Positions 24,634-32,200 of a stretch of DNA of 32,200 nt are shown piece after piece (within the stretch, counting starts at the first letter, position 1; every line of letters begins with the position of its first letter). Source of the stretch: Alphaproteobacteria bacterium (lineage in GTDB: Bacteria; Pseudomonadota; Alphaproteobacteria; UBA8366; Aestuariispiraceae); NCBI GenBank assembly GCA_029212835.1, contig JARGPE010000012.1, forward strand, positions 1-32,200. The letters are read 5' to 3'. The notes under the pieces were generated by a model that saw nothing but the letters and a program-made list of their open reading frames with translations, ran no database searches and had not been told where the DNA came from. The position numbers and the translations under genes are program-made.

Positions 24634-27600
24634 TTACAAATCCTGCACGTCGACAATACCTGCGATGGATTTGATTGCCTGTCGGAAGGCAGCATTGACC
24701 TGATAGGGCTTGTCCAGCGTGAAGTCGACATCGCCTTCCACGGTGTTTAAGGCGCGAATTTCAATGCGGCCACGACCTGGTTTGGCATGCCCTTCAAATA
24801 CTTTACGTAGGGCCTCAATCGGGTCGGTCGTGTCCAGAACGATGCGCATGCCCTTGGCGGCTTGGGCGGCTTCCTCATCCAGGGATTTCACAGAACTGGC
24901 GGTCAGGCGCAATTCCGCATCCGCGCCCTCGCCCTTTTTATCAATATTGACCGTGACCAGCAGCGGCTGACCGGAGTCCAAAATCTCCCGCGCGGTCCCC
25001 AGCGTTTCCTGGAACATCGTAACTTCGTAATTGCCGCTGGCATCCGACATGCTGACGAAGGCCATTTTTGAGCCGCGCTTTGTCGTCATGATGCGTTTGG
25101 AACTAACCAGCCCTGCCAGTTTCACCCCTTGAGAGACGCGCACCCGTCCGGCCTGAACATCCACCCATTGGCTGATGCCAAGTTTTCCAAAATTGGCGGC
25201 ATAGGCCTCAAGCGGGTGAGACGACATGTAAAAGCCGATGGCATCCAGCTCATAGGCTAGTTTATCCGTCGGACCCCATTCCGGTACATTTGATAGTTTC
25301 GGACGGTTGACCGTAGCCATATCACCGCCAAACAAGGCAGCCTGAGCGCTGACCTTATCAGCCTGCAAGGCGGCCCCGTGTCCCAAGACGCTTTCCAGAC
25401 TTTCGACCAAGCGTCGGCGATTGCCATCCAGACTGTCAAAGGCTCCGGCCTTGATCAGGTTTTCGACAGATCGCTTGTTCAGGGCCTTTGGCTCCACCCG
25501 TTCGGCAAAGTCGAAGACATCCTTAAAAGGACCGCCTTCAGCGCGGGCACGGATGACGCCTTCCATCGCGCCAGCGCCAACATTCTTCAGTGCGGCCAGA
25601 GCATAGCGCACACAGCGCACCCCGTCCTCCGTCGTCTCCACGGAGAAATCGACAGCGGATTTGTTCACATCCGGCGGCAACAGACCAATTTCCAGTCGTG
25701 CAATCTCTTCCCTGAAAACATTTAACTTGTCGGTATTGTGCATATCCAACGTCATGGAGGCCGCCATGAACTCAACCGGATAATTCGCCTTCAACCAAGC
25801 CGTTTGATAGGCGACCAGGGCATAGGCGGCAGCATGCGATTTGTTGAACCCATATCCAGCAAAAGCATTAATCAAATCAAATATTTCATTGGCCTTGGGG
25901 GCATCGACATCCGAATGTTCTTTTGCACCGGTGACGAACAAGGCGCGTTGTTGATCCATTTCTGACTGGATCTTCTTCCCCATAGCCCGACGCAGCAGAT
26001 CTGCCCCGCCCAATGTGTATCCAGACAGAACCTGGGCCATCTGCATGACCTGTTCCTGATAGATCGGAATACCAAAAGTCTCGGCCAGCACAGGCTCCAG
26101 CTTTGGATGCGGATATTTGGGCTCTTCCTGGCCATGCTTACGGCGGATATAGGTGGGAATATTCTCCATCGGCCCTGGACGATATAGGGCCACAACGGCG
26201 ATTAGATCCTCCAACCTATCGGGCTTCAGGGTCTTCAAAACATCGCGCATGCCAGAGCTTTCCAACTGGAACACGCCAGTTGAAATGCCTTTGCACAGCA
26301 TTTCATAGCTTTTGGGATCATCCAGTGGGATTTTGGCAATATCCAGCGGCTCGGTTCGGTCCGGGCGCTGGTCAATCAGCTTTCGCGCCTTGTCGATAAC
26401 CGTCAGGGTTTTGAGACCCAAAAAGTCAAACTTAACCAAACCGGCTTGTTCGACATATTTCATGTTGAACTGGGTGACCGGTATTTCAGACCGAGGATCG
26501 CGATACAGAGCGACCAATTCATCCAGCGGGCGATCACCGATCACCACCCCGGCGGCATGGGTTGAGGCATGGCGATACAGGCCTTCCAAGGCCTTTGCCA
26601 TCTTCACAAGGCGAGCGACAGCCTCGTCCTCGTATATCTGCGCCTGTAGCAGCGGCTCGCCTTCAATCGCCTGGGTCAGAGTCACCGGATTGGCTGGATT
26701 GTTTGGCACCAACTTACAAATGCGATCAACCTGACCATAAGGCATCTGCAACACCCGCCCGACATCGCGCAGAACAGCGCGTGCCTGAAGCTTTCCAAAG
26801 GTTATGATCTGCGCCACCTTTTCGGCACCATATTCCTTCTGGACGTAGGAAATCACCTCATCGCGGCGGTCCTGACAAAAGTCGATATCGAAGTCAGGCA
26901 TGGAGACACGTTCAGGGTTCAAAAACCGCTCGAACAGCAAATTATAGCGCAGGGGATCCAAATCCGTGATGGTCAGCGCCCAGGCCACTACCGACCCAGC
27001 CCCGGACCCACGCCCCGGTCCCACAGGAATCTCCTGTGCCTTGGTCCATTGGATGAAGTCCGCAACGATCAGGAAATAGCCAGGGAATCCCATCTGCCCG
27101 ATCACGTTCAGCTCAAAATCCAACCGCTCCTCATAGGGCTTGGCGGTCGCAATGCGGGCGGCCTCATCCATATCGGGTGTGTAGACTTCTTCTTCCAATC
27201 GAACCTTAAGCCCTTGGACGGACAGGTCTTTCAGAGCCTCTTCCGCCGTGCGATCACCGCGCTTGGTATACTCTGGCAGCAGCGGTTTGATCTTCTCTGG
27301 CATATAGGCGCAGCGCTGGGCGATGATAACTGTATTATCAACGGCTTCTGGCAGATCGGAAAACAACGCCCGCATCTCTTCGGCACTTTTAAGACGGTGA
27401 TGGGCGGTCAGCTTTCGGCGGTTTGGATCAGTGATGACGGTCCCTTGTGCGATACATAACAGGGCATCATGAGCCTCAAACATTTCCTCTTTCGGGAAAT
27501 AACAGTCGTTGGTAGCAACCAAGGGCAGATCATGCCGATAGGCCAGATCGATTAATTCTGGCTCAATCTTATCTTCCTCAACCAGGTGGTGACGCATGAT

Positions 27601-28143
27601 TTCAACATACAGACGCCCAGGGAAAATCGAGGCCAAGTGGGTCAGGCATTCCTCTGCCGCCTCAGATTGACCATCTCCCAAAAGACGACCGATGGGACCT
27701 TCCGGTCCTCCCGTCAGGAAAATCAGTCCCTGATTGTGGGCTTCTAGATCCGGAATGCCGATCTGGGGCGTCTCGCCCGGCGTGGTCTTCAGATAGGCTG
27801 CGCTGACCAGCTTCATCAGATTCATATAGCCAGCTTCATCTTGAGCCAGCAGCACAATCTTATCCGGTGGCGGACGGATACCGCCCTGAAGGCCCGTACC
27901 AGCCCCTTCCCGCTCTTCCCGGCGCAAACTTAATTGCACCCCGGTAATTGGCTGAACACCAGCGCCAGAAGCTGCCTGTGCGAATTCCAAACCACCGAAC
28001 ATATTATTCGTATCTGTGACCGCGACCGCCGGCATCTTCTGCTCGGCGCACAGCTTCACCAGATCCTTGATACGAATCGCCCCTTCCGCCAATGAATAGG
28101 CAGAGTGGACACGCAAATGAACGAATTGAGCATGGTTTGTCAT
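24634..28143 (-). CDS. dnaE: DNA polymerase III alpha subunit
   Basis: A 1169-residue replicative polymerase of the DnaE1 type. The N-terminal PHP domain starts FVHLRVHSAYSLAEGAI. As in E. coli, the HLRVH sequence lacks the second metal histidine of active PHP domains, so proofreading probably relies on a separate epsilon subunit. The palm holds the catalytic aspartates in MPDFDIDF (residues 415-422), preceded by VGPGRGSGAGS. The fingers, HhH and OB parts follow (RRAMGKKI, GFNKSHAAAYALVAYQTAWLK, then GLVSSKRIMTTKRGSKMAFV). The open frame continues upstream to a TTG at 28197, but MTNHAQFVHLRVHS from ATG at 28143 fits the family start; no clear Shine-Dalgarno is seen. The length is normal for the family. 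Confidence 0.95.
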   Translation of the reverse strand: MTNHAQFVHLRVHSAYSLAEGAIRIKDLVKLCAEQKMPAVAVTDTNNMFGGLEFAQAASGAGVQPITGVQLSLRREEREGAGTGLQGGIRPPPDKIVLLAQDEAGYMNLMKLVSAAYLKTTPGETPQIGIPDLEAHNQGLIFLTGGPEGPIGRLLGDGQSEAAEECLTHLASIFPGRLYVEIMRHHLVEEDKIEPELIDLAYRHDLPLVATNDCYFPKEEMFEAHDALLCIAQGTVITDPNRRKLTAHHRLKSAEEMRALFSDLPEAVDNTVIIAQRCAYMPEKIKPLLPEYTKRGDRTAEEALKDLSVQGLKVRLEEEVYTPDMDEAARIATAKPYEERLDFELNVIGQMGFPGYFLIVADFIQWTKAQEIPVGPGRGSGAGSVVAWALTITDLDPLRYNLLFERFLNPERVSMPDFDIDFCQDRRDEVISYVQKEYGAEKVAQIITFGKLQARAVLRDVGRVLQMPYGQVDRICKLVPNNPANPVTLTQAIEGEPLLQAQIYEDEAVARLVKMAKALEGLYRHASTHAAGVVIGDRPLDELVALYRDPRSEIPVTQFNMKYVEQAGLVKFDFLGLKTLTVIDKARKLIDQRPDRTEPLDIAKIPLDDPKSYEMLCKGISTGVFQLESSGMRDVLKTLKPDRLEDLIAVVALYRPGPMENIPTYIRRKHGQEEPKYPHPKLEPVLAETFGIPIYQEQVMQMAQVLSGYTLGGADLLRRAMGKKIQSEMDQQRALFVTGAKEHSDVDAPKANEIFDLINAFAGYGFNKSHAAAYALVAYQTAWLKANYPVEFMAASMTLDMHNTDKLNVFREEIARLEIGLLPPDVNKSAVDFSVETTEDGVRCVRYALAALKNVGAGAMEGVIRARAEGGPFKDVFDFAERVEPKALNKRSVENLIKAGAFDSLDGNRRRLVESLESVLGHGAALQADKVSAQAALFGGDMATVNRPKLSNVPEWGPTDKLAYELDAIGFYMSSHPLEAYAANFGKLGISQWVDVQAGRVRVSQGVKLAGLVSSKRIMTTKRGSKMAFVSMSDASGNYEVTMFQETLGTAREILDSGQPLLVTVNIDKKGEGADAELRLTASSVKSLDEEAAQAAKGMRIVLDTTDPIEALRKVFEGHAKPGRGRIEIRALNTVEGDVDFTLDKPYQVNAAFRQAIKSIAGIVDVQDL

Positions 28144-28191
28144 AGTCGACAGTGTAGGACTGATTCTGGCGCTGTCATGAGGAACCGTCGT

Positions 28192-28212
28192 GAACAAACC
28201 CGTTTTATCGGG
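28192..28212 (-). terminator. Weak terminator-like hairpin between the XRE gene and dnaE
   Basis: Read on the minus strand, CCCG-ATAAAA-CGGG (28199-28212) is followed by TTTGTTC. The stem is only four base pairs and the T tract is short, so termination after the regulator gene is possible but poorly supported. The 119-base gap otherwise shows two GGGATAA-like copies and no clear promoter. Confidence 0.2.
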
Positions 28213-28262
28213 ATAAGCCGGGGGATAACTTCAGCCCCGTTCCGGGTTGCGTTACAATCAGT

Positions 28263-29159
28263 CTAGGACTCTTCACATTCCACCATCAAACTGCGGATGT
28301 AGGTGGGCATTTCATGCGCCTGAACCTTTGCGGCACGCACCAAAGAGTCAAAATGATCCGACAGCGTTCGGATATGCTCTCGCGTGTTGAACACGAAATA
28401 CATCTGGCCCAGGAAAATTGCGGCACGTCTGGGACCAAACACTGTATAGGGGACCGCATAGACCTTTCGCCCATCGAACAGGAACAGGCGGACACGGGGA
28501 TACAGCTCACTGAGCAAGGATGCCATATAATCCAATTGCTCCAGCCGAACACTTTTCGGAAACTCATCCCAGACCCCCTGACCAAGGGCGAAGGTGCGCA
28601 AGGCCTGCCAGGACAAACAGATTTCCATTTCCATCTCTGGAATACGGGACAAAGCCAAACGGTTCTGAATGGAGTTTTTTGCATCCTCTGTCGTTTTGGC
28701 CTGATAAATCGAATATTCCAAAGCCAATACCGCATCGGTCTTTACCAAATCTGGCAAGGATGAGGGAACGTAGCGCACCTTATAGCCGACAGCATCCTTA
28801 TGCCATTGCTCCAACAAAGCATCAGAGCCATTAAAGGTATCCGGTCGCGCAATCTCAATAGATTCCCGCAGGATTGCGGCACCCTGCCCAGGCTCTTCCG
28901 CCAGGCCCAAAAGCCAATCCGTACTGACCTGCAGGGCAACAGCCATCGCCGCCACCGTATCGGCGCGGGGCAGCCGATCCGCGCTGCGGGACAATAACTG
29001 CGATAGTGTCGATCGATCGACACCAATTGCCCGCGCCAGTCCAGACTGATTGATGCCAACATCGGTCATCGCGCTTTCCAGCCGCCCCCGAAAGGAGGAA
29101 ACCGTTTCACGTCGATCCAGATTACGTCCTGCTGCGGCTTCCGATGATCTATTCACCAT
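28263..29159 (-). CDS. XRE-family transcriptional regulator with a large C-terminal sensor-like domain
   Basis: A 298-residue protein from ATG at 29159. A helix-turn-helix of the Cro/C1 type is clear: RGRLESAMTDVGINQSGLARAIGVDRSTLSQLLS, then LPRADTVAAMAVALQVSTDWLLG, occupying roughly residues 25-90. The remaining 200 residues are not a domain I recognise by name; they contain PEMEMEICLSWQALRTFALG and VRLFLFDGRKVYAVPYTVFGPRRAAIFLG, which suggests an alpha/beta ligand-sensing domain. An ATG nine codons upstream (29186) is possible, but the stretch between is occupied by a 20-bp palindrome, and the 29159 start has GGAG just upstream. It is transcribed divergently from a fatty acid desaturase, so control of that gene and of itself is likely. 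The ligand is unknown. Confidence 0.82.
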   Translation of the reverse strand: MVNRSSEAAAGRNLDRRETVSSFRGRLESAMTDVGINQSGLARAIGVDRSTLSQLLSRSADRLPRADTVAAMAVALQVSTDWLLGLAEEPGQGAAILRESIEIARPDTFNGSDALLEQWHKDAVGYKVRYVPSSLPDLVKTDAVLALEYSIYQAKTTEDAKNSIQNRLALSRIPEMEMEICLSWQALRTFALGQGVWDEFPKSVRLEQLDYMASLLSELYPRVRLFLFDGRKVYAVPYTVFGPRRAAIFLGQMYFVFNTREHIRTLSDHFDSLVRAAKVQAHEMPTYIRSLMVECEES

Positions 29160-29166
29160 TGCTCCA

Positions 29167-29186
29167 ATGTTTATAATTATCAACAT
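29167..29186. promoter_or_regulatory. Near-perfect 20-bp palindrome, putative operator of the XRE/desaturase pair
   Basis: ATGTTTATAATTATCAACAT is symmetric at nine of ten base pairs, centred between 29176 and 29177. It sits directly upstream of the XRE start codon within a very AT-rich 149-base divergent gap (29160-29308). TATAAT at 29186-29191 touches its right edge and could be a -10 box. A smaller dyad, CACAT-GA-ATGTG, lies at 29253-29264. The position and symmetry suit an autoregulatory binding site for the homodimeric XRE protein. Confidence 0.5.
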
Positions 29187-29308
29187 ATAATATAAAATAT
29201 AAACACATGATACTTTATGATGACAAGTAACTTATTTTCAAAACACGACAATCACATGAATGTGTTAGTGCGCCGCACAATAATGCTGACTGTTCATAAA
29301 GGATATAT

Positions 29309-30247
29309 ATGGCTTCCCTCGCCGGCTCCTCTCCCAATCTCGCCCCCAATCCGGTTCAATCGCGCGGACGGGCCGCATTGGCGGAATGGCCTACCTGGAT
29401 GGTATGGGGCGGGGTTTATGGCGGGTTCTTTGCCCTTACAGCCTTCTGGACATCGGTCAGCCCCTGGATCACAATTCCGGTCCTGGCCTATCTGATCTGC
29501 TGGAACGGCCATTTGATGCATGAAGTCCTGCACGGCCATCCAACCCGCAGCAGACTGATCAATCGACTGCTGGTATTGCCTAATCTAATTGGATGGATCC
29601 CTTACGAAATCTATCGTGACAGCCATATCGCACATCATGAGACGGATCATCTGAGTCACCCGACCCTGGATCCGGAAAGCTATTACCTGATGCCCGGGCA
29701 ATGGGACAAAACCTCTCGCCTGATGCAACTTATTCTGCGCGCAAATAACAGCCTGATCGGGCGCATGGTGATAGGTCCAGTTCTGATGGTCAGTCGCTTC
29801 TGGTTTTCCCAAATTCGGCGTTTTGCCGGAGGGGACACCCGATATATCGGGGCTTGGATCATCCTGTTGATCAGCAATTTAGTCCTGGGATATTGGCTTT
29901 TCGTGGTCAGCGCTCTTCCCGTCTGGCACGTGGTATTAGCTATCTATGGCGGTTTAGCCTTGGGAACAGTGCGATCCTTTACCGAACATCGCCCGGCGGA
30001 AAATCAAGACGCACGCTGTGCCGTAGTTGAATCAGGTCCAATGATGCAGTTGCTGTTTCTGAACAACAATTTTCACATTGTACATCACACCCATCCCTCT
30101 ATGCCGTGGTATGACATTCCCGGAGCCTATTACAGCAATCGAGATTACTGGATTGCAAAGACTCAGGGGCATTGGTTCAGCACCTATTGGGATGTCCTGC
30201 GTCGCTGTGCCTTTACGGCGAAAGACAGCCCGCGGTTTCCAGAATAG
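29309..30247 (+). CDS. Membrane fatty acid desaturase family protein
   Basis: A 312-residue integral membrane di-iron enzyme. The histidine boxes are HEVLHGH (H71, H75, H77), HIAHHETDH (H106, H109, H110, H114) and HIVHH (H256, H259, H260), with an extra HRPAENQ box before the last. Several hydrophobic segments separate them (WITIPVLAYLICW, AWIILLISNLVLGYWLF). This is the membrane desaturase/hydroxylase superfamily, in which acyl chains or carotenoids are oxidised using O2. The precise substrate is uncertain, with acyl-lipid desaturation most likely and carotenoid-type oxygenation less so. ATG at 29309 follows AAAGGA by five bases. It is divergent from an XRE regulator across an operator-like palindrome, and convergent with mfd with only three bases between the stops. 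Confidence 0.87.
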   Translation: MASLAGSSPNLAPNPVQSRGRAALAEWPTWMVWGGVYGGFFALTAFWTSVSPWITIPVLAYLICWNGHLMHEVLHGHPTRSRLINRLLVLPNLIGWIPYEIYRDSHIAHHETDHLSHPTLDPESYYLMPGQWDKTSRLMQLILRANNSLIGRMVIGPVLMVSRFWFSQIRRFAGGDTRYIGAWIILLISNLVLGYWLFVVSALPVWHVVLAIYGGLALGTVRSFTEHRPAENQDARCAVVESGPMMQLLFLNNNFHIVHHTHPSMPWYDIPGAYYSNRDYWIAKTQGHWFSTYWDVLRRCAFTAKDSPRFPE

Positions 30248-30250
30248 ATT

Positions 30251-32200
30251 TTAAGCGACCACCCGCGCCAACGCTTCTGCGATTTTGCGCACCCCAGACA
30301 AACGGCGTTCGGAGTCACTCCACGCCCGCATGATAACCATCTTGTGATCCGGGCGCAGCTTCGCGGCCCCTGCCATCTTCTGAATAAAGCCGATTAACCC
30401 GCCAGGATTGGCGAAGTCATCATTGCGGAAGGATATCAACGCGCCCTTTGGCCCTGCATCGACCTTGGAAATGCCTGCTGCCTTGCACGCCTGCTTGATC
30501 GCAACAATCTGCAACAGGTTGGCAACTTCGTCGGGCATTGGACCAAAACGATCCACCATCTCAACCGCAAAGCGATCAATCTCCCGCGAATCCTTCAAGT
30601 CAGACAGGCGGCGATACAGGCCTAGGCGCACCGACAGATCCGGCACATATTTCTCAGGAATCAGCACGGCGATGCCGACATTAATGGTGGGCGTCCAGGT
30701 TTCTTCAATCTCATCGGCGGCAACGTGATCGCGGGCGGCCGCGACGGCCTCTTCCAACATGCGCTGATACAGCTCTACGCCAACTTCCTTGATATGGCCT
30801 GACTGTTCCTCACCCACCAAATTGCCTGCACCCCGAATGTCCAGATCATGGCTGGCCAATGTGAATCCCGCCCCCAGACTGTCCAGGGTCTGCATCACAT
30901 CCAGGCGCTTGCGAGCGGTTTCGGTCAGGATCTTGCCCGGCGGCAAGGTCAGATAGCAATAAGCCCGCTGCTTGCCGCGCCCGATGCGCCCGCGTAATTG
31001 ATACAACTGCGCCAGACCAAACATATCGGCTCGGTGAATGATCATCGTATTGGCATTGGGAATATCCAGGCCGCTTTCAACGATGTTTGTGGACAGCAGG
31101 ATATCGTATTTCCCAGCCACGAAATCCGTCATCACGTCTTCTAATTCCCGCGCAGCCATGCGGCCATGGGCCATGGCGACGTTAGAATCTGGCGAGAGTT
31201 CACGAATACGCTCCCGCACACGATCCATATCGGCAAGTCGGGGACAGACAAAGAAGATTTGACCGCCGCGATACCGCTCCCGTCGGATGGCCTCGCGCAG
31301 GACGACAGGGTCATAGGGCAATACGAAGGTACGAACCGCCAGACGATCCACTGGCGGGCTGGCGATGATCGACATTTCGCGCACCCCGGCCAGGGCCATC
31401 TGCAAGGTCCGCGGAATGGGTGTCGCAGTCAGGGTCAGCACATGAACATTGGCGCGTAATTGCTTCATGCGCTCCTTCTGCTGCACACCGAAATGCTGTT
31501 CCTCATCGACGATCAATAGACCCAAATCGCGGATTTTGATGGATTTCGCCAACAAAGCATGGGTGCCCACCACGATATCAATGGTACCATCGGCCAGGCC
31601 TTCTTTGACTGCCTCGGCCTCTTTCCCTGTCACAAGGCGGGAAAGTTGCCGGACACGCACAGGCAAGCCTTCAAATCGTTCCTTGAAGTTCCGGAAATGC
31701 TGGCGAGCCAACAAGGTTGTCGGCACGACGACAGCGACCTGCTTGCCGGACAAAGCCACCAGGAAGGCCGCACGCAGTCCGACTTCGGTTTTGCCAAACC
31801 CAACATCCCCGCAGACCAGACGGTCCATCGGCTTACCAGAGCCCAGATCCTCAAACACATCCTGAATGGCGCGCAACTGGTCTTCGGTTTCAGTGAATGG
31901 GAAACGTGCGCAGAATACGTCGTAGCCCCCCGCTAGTGGGACGACGGGGTCGCCTATTCGCAGGGCCCGCACCGCCGCGATTTTCATCAACGACTCGGCA
32001 ATCTCCCGAACACGTTCCTTCAGCCGCGCCTTCCGGGCCTGCCAAGCGGCACCGCCCAATTTATCTAACTGGACACCCGAATCTTCTGAACCATAGCGTG
32101 ACAGCACTTCCAAGTTCTCGACCGGCAAGAACAAGCGATCATCACCGGAATAGAGAATGCGTAGGCTATCATGGGGTGCCCCGTCTTCACTCTGAGTTTC
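30251..32200 (-). CDS. mfd: Transcription-repair coupling factor Mfd, C-terminal part, cut by the window edge
   Basis: The reading frame is open to the right edge, so the start lies outside; about 649 residues are present. The sequence begins inside the RNA polymerase-interacting region (LFLPVENLEVLSRYG, then LDKLGGAAWQARKARLKERV) and runs through the RecG-like translocase. Walker A is CGDVGFGKTEV near 31785-31815, the DExQ box is DEEQHFGVQ, followed by TLTATPIPRTL and, in the second RecA lobe, STNIVESGLDIPNAN and QLYQLRGRIGRG. The RGAGNLVGEEQSGHI segment and the C-terminal TRCF domain follow. Mfd removes RNA polymerase stalled at lesions and recruits UvrA. The last residues (AEALARVVA) complete a normal C-terminus. 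Confidence 0.95.
   Translation of the reverse strand, partial: ETQSEDGAPHDSLRILYSGDDRLFLPVENLEVLSRYGSEDSGVQLDKLGGAAWQARKARLKERVREIAESLMKIAAVRALRIGDPVVPLAGGYDVFCARFPFTETEDQLRAIQDVFEDLGSGKPMDRLVCGDVGFGKTEVGLRAAFLVALSGKQVAVVVPTTLLARQHFRNFKERFEGLPVRVRQLSRLVTGKEAEAVKEGLADGTIDIVVGTHALLAKSIKIRDLGLLIVDEEQHFGVQQKERMKQLRANVHVLTLTATPIPRTLQMALAGVREMSIIASPPVDRLAVRTFVLPYDPVVLREAIRRERYRGGQIFFVCPRLADMDRVRERIRELSPDSNVAMAHGRMAARELEDVMTDFVAGKYDILLSTNIVESGLDIPNANTMIIHRADMFGLAQLYQLRGRIGRGKQRAYCYLTLPPGKILTETARKRLDVMQTLDSLGAGFTLASHDLDIRGAGNLVGEEQSGHIKEVGVELYQRMLEEAVAAARDHVAADEIEETWTPTINVGIAVLIPEKYVPDLSVRLGLYRRLSDLKDSREIDRFAVEMVDRFGPMPDEVANLLQIVAIKQACKAAGISKVDAGPKGALISFRNDDFANPGGLIGFIQKMAGAAKLRPDHKMVIMRAWSDSERRLSGVRKIAEALARVVA

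Noticed and set aside
1-32200. CRISPR arrays, tRNA/rRNA genes, insertion sequences, prophage or integrase genes
   Set aside because: No spaced direct repeats, no cloverleaf-like or rRNA-like segments, and no transposase or integrase motifs were seen on either strand by eye.

Overview
This 32.2 kb window looks like ordinary chromosome of an alphaproteobacterium, probably of Rhodospirillales type. The lineage is inferred from protein style, such as the coxSLM gene order, the fused MoeA-like/MobA-like protein and the alphaproteobacterial Mfd and DnaE sequences. It was not tested by any search. Base composition is moderately GC-rich by eye and even across the window, except for a very AT-rich regulatory gap at 29160-29308. 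I see no transposase, integrase, CRISPR array, tRNA or rRNA. Genes are densely packed and no gene-free stretch reaches 300 bases.

Layout. 1-3684: the end of a universal stress protein, then three minus-strand genes (an NhaD/CitMHS-type antiporter, a YcaD-like MFS transporter and a lone Panacea/DUF4065 protein). 3802-8511: coxG-coxS-coxL-coxM, encoding a molybdenum hydroxylase of the form II carbon monoxide dehydrogenase type (active-site loop AYRGAGR, not AYxCSFR), closed by a strong Rho-independent terminator. 8630-13052: an envelope module made of a frame-disrupted secreted TPR protein and a ydbH-ynbE-ydbL set (AsmA-like intermembrane lipid transport). 13145-17975: the cox accessory operon (MoxR ATPase coxD, VWA protein coxE, an XdhC protein split over two genes, and a MoeA-like/MobA-like fusion), tightly coupled by 4-5 base overlaps. 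18053-24598: a co-directional housekeeping run with an FAD oxidoreductase, a Nudix hydrolase, cysteine synthase, an AlaX-type editing protein, mercaptopyruvate sulfurtransferase, a double GNAT protein and a FrnE-type DsbA protein. 24634-29159: dnaE and an XRE regulator on the minus strand. 29309-30247: a fatty acid desaturase divergent from the regulator. 30251-32200: the C-terminal part of mfd, running off the right edge.

How the genes work together. CoxL, CoxM and CoxS form the Mo/FAD/2Fe-2S enzyme. CoxD, CoxE, the XdhC pair and the MoeA/MobA-like fusion would mature and load its molybdenum cytosine dinucleotide cofactor, and CoxG would tether it to the membrane. The most unusual layout feature is the lipid-transport operon lying between the structural and maturation halves of the cox locus, all on one strand. 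The sulfur genes (cysK, sseA) could supply cysteine and persulfide sulfur, but a link to cofactor sulfuration is only inference. The XRE/desaturase pair shares an AT-rich gap with a near-perfect 20-bp palindrome and looks like a self-contained membrane-lipid control unit. I found no convincing wholly new multi-gene system. The best candidates for follow-up are the cox/ydbH interleaving, the TPR frame break, the desaturase operator and the dyads upstream of coxS.
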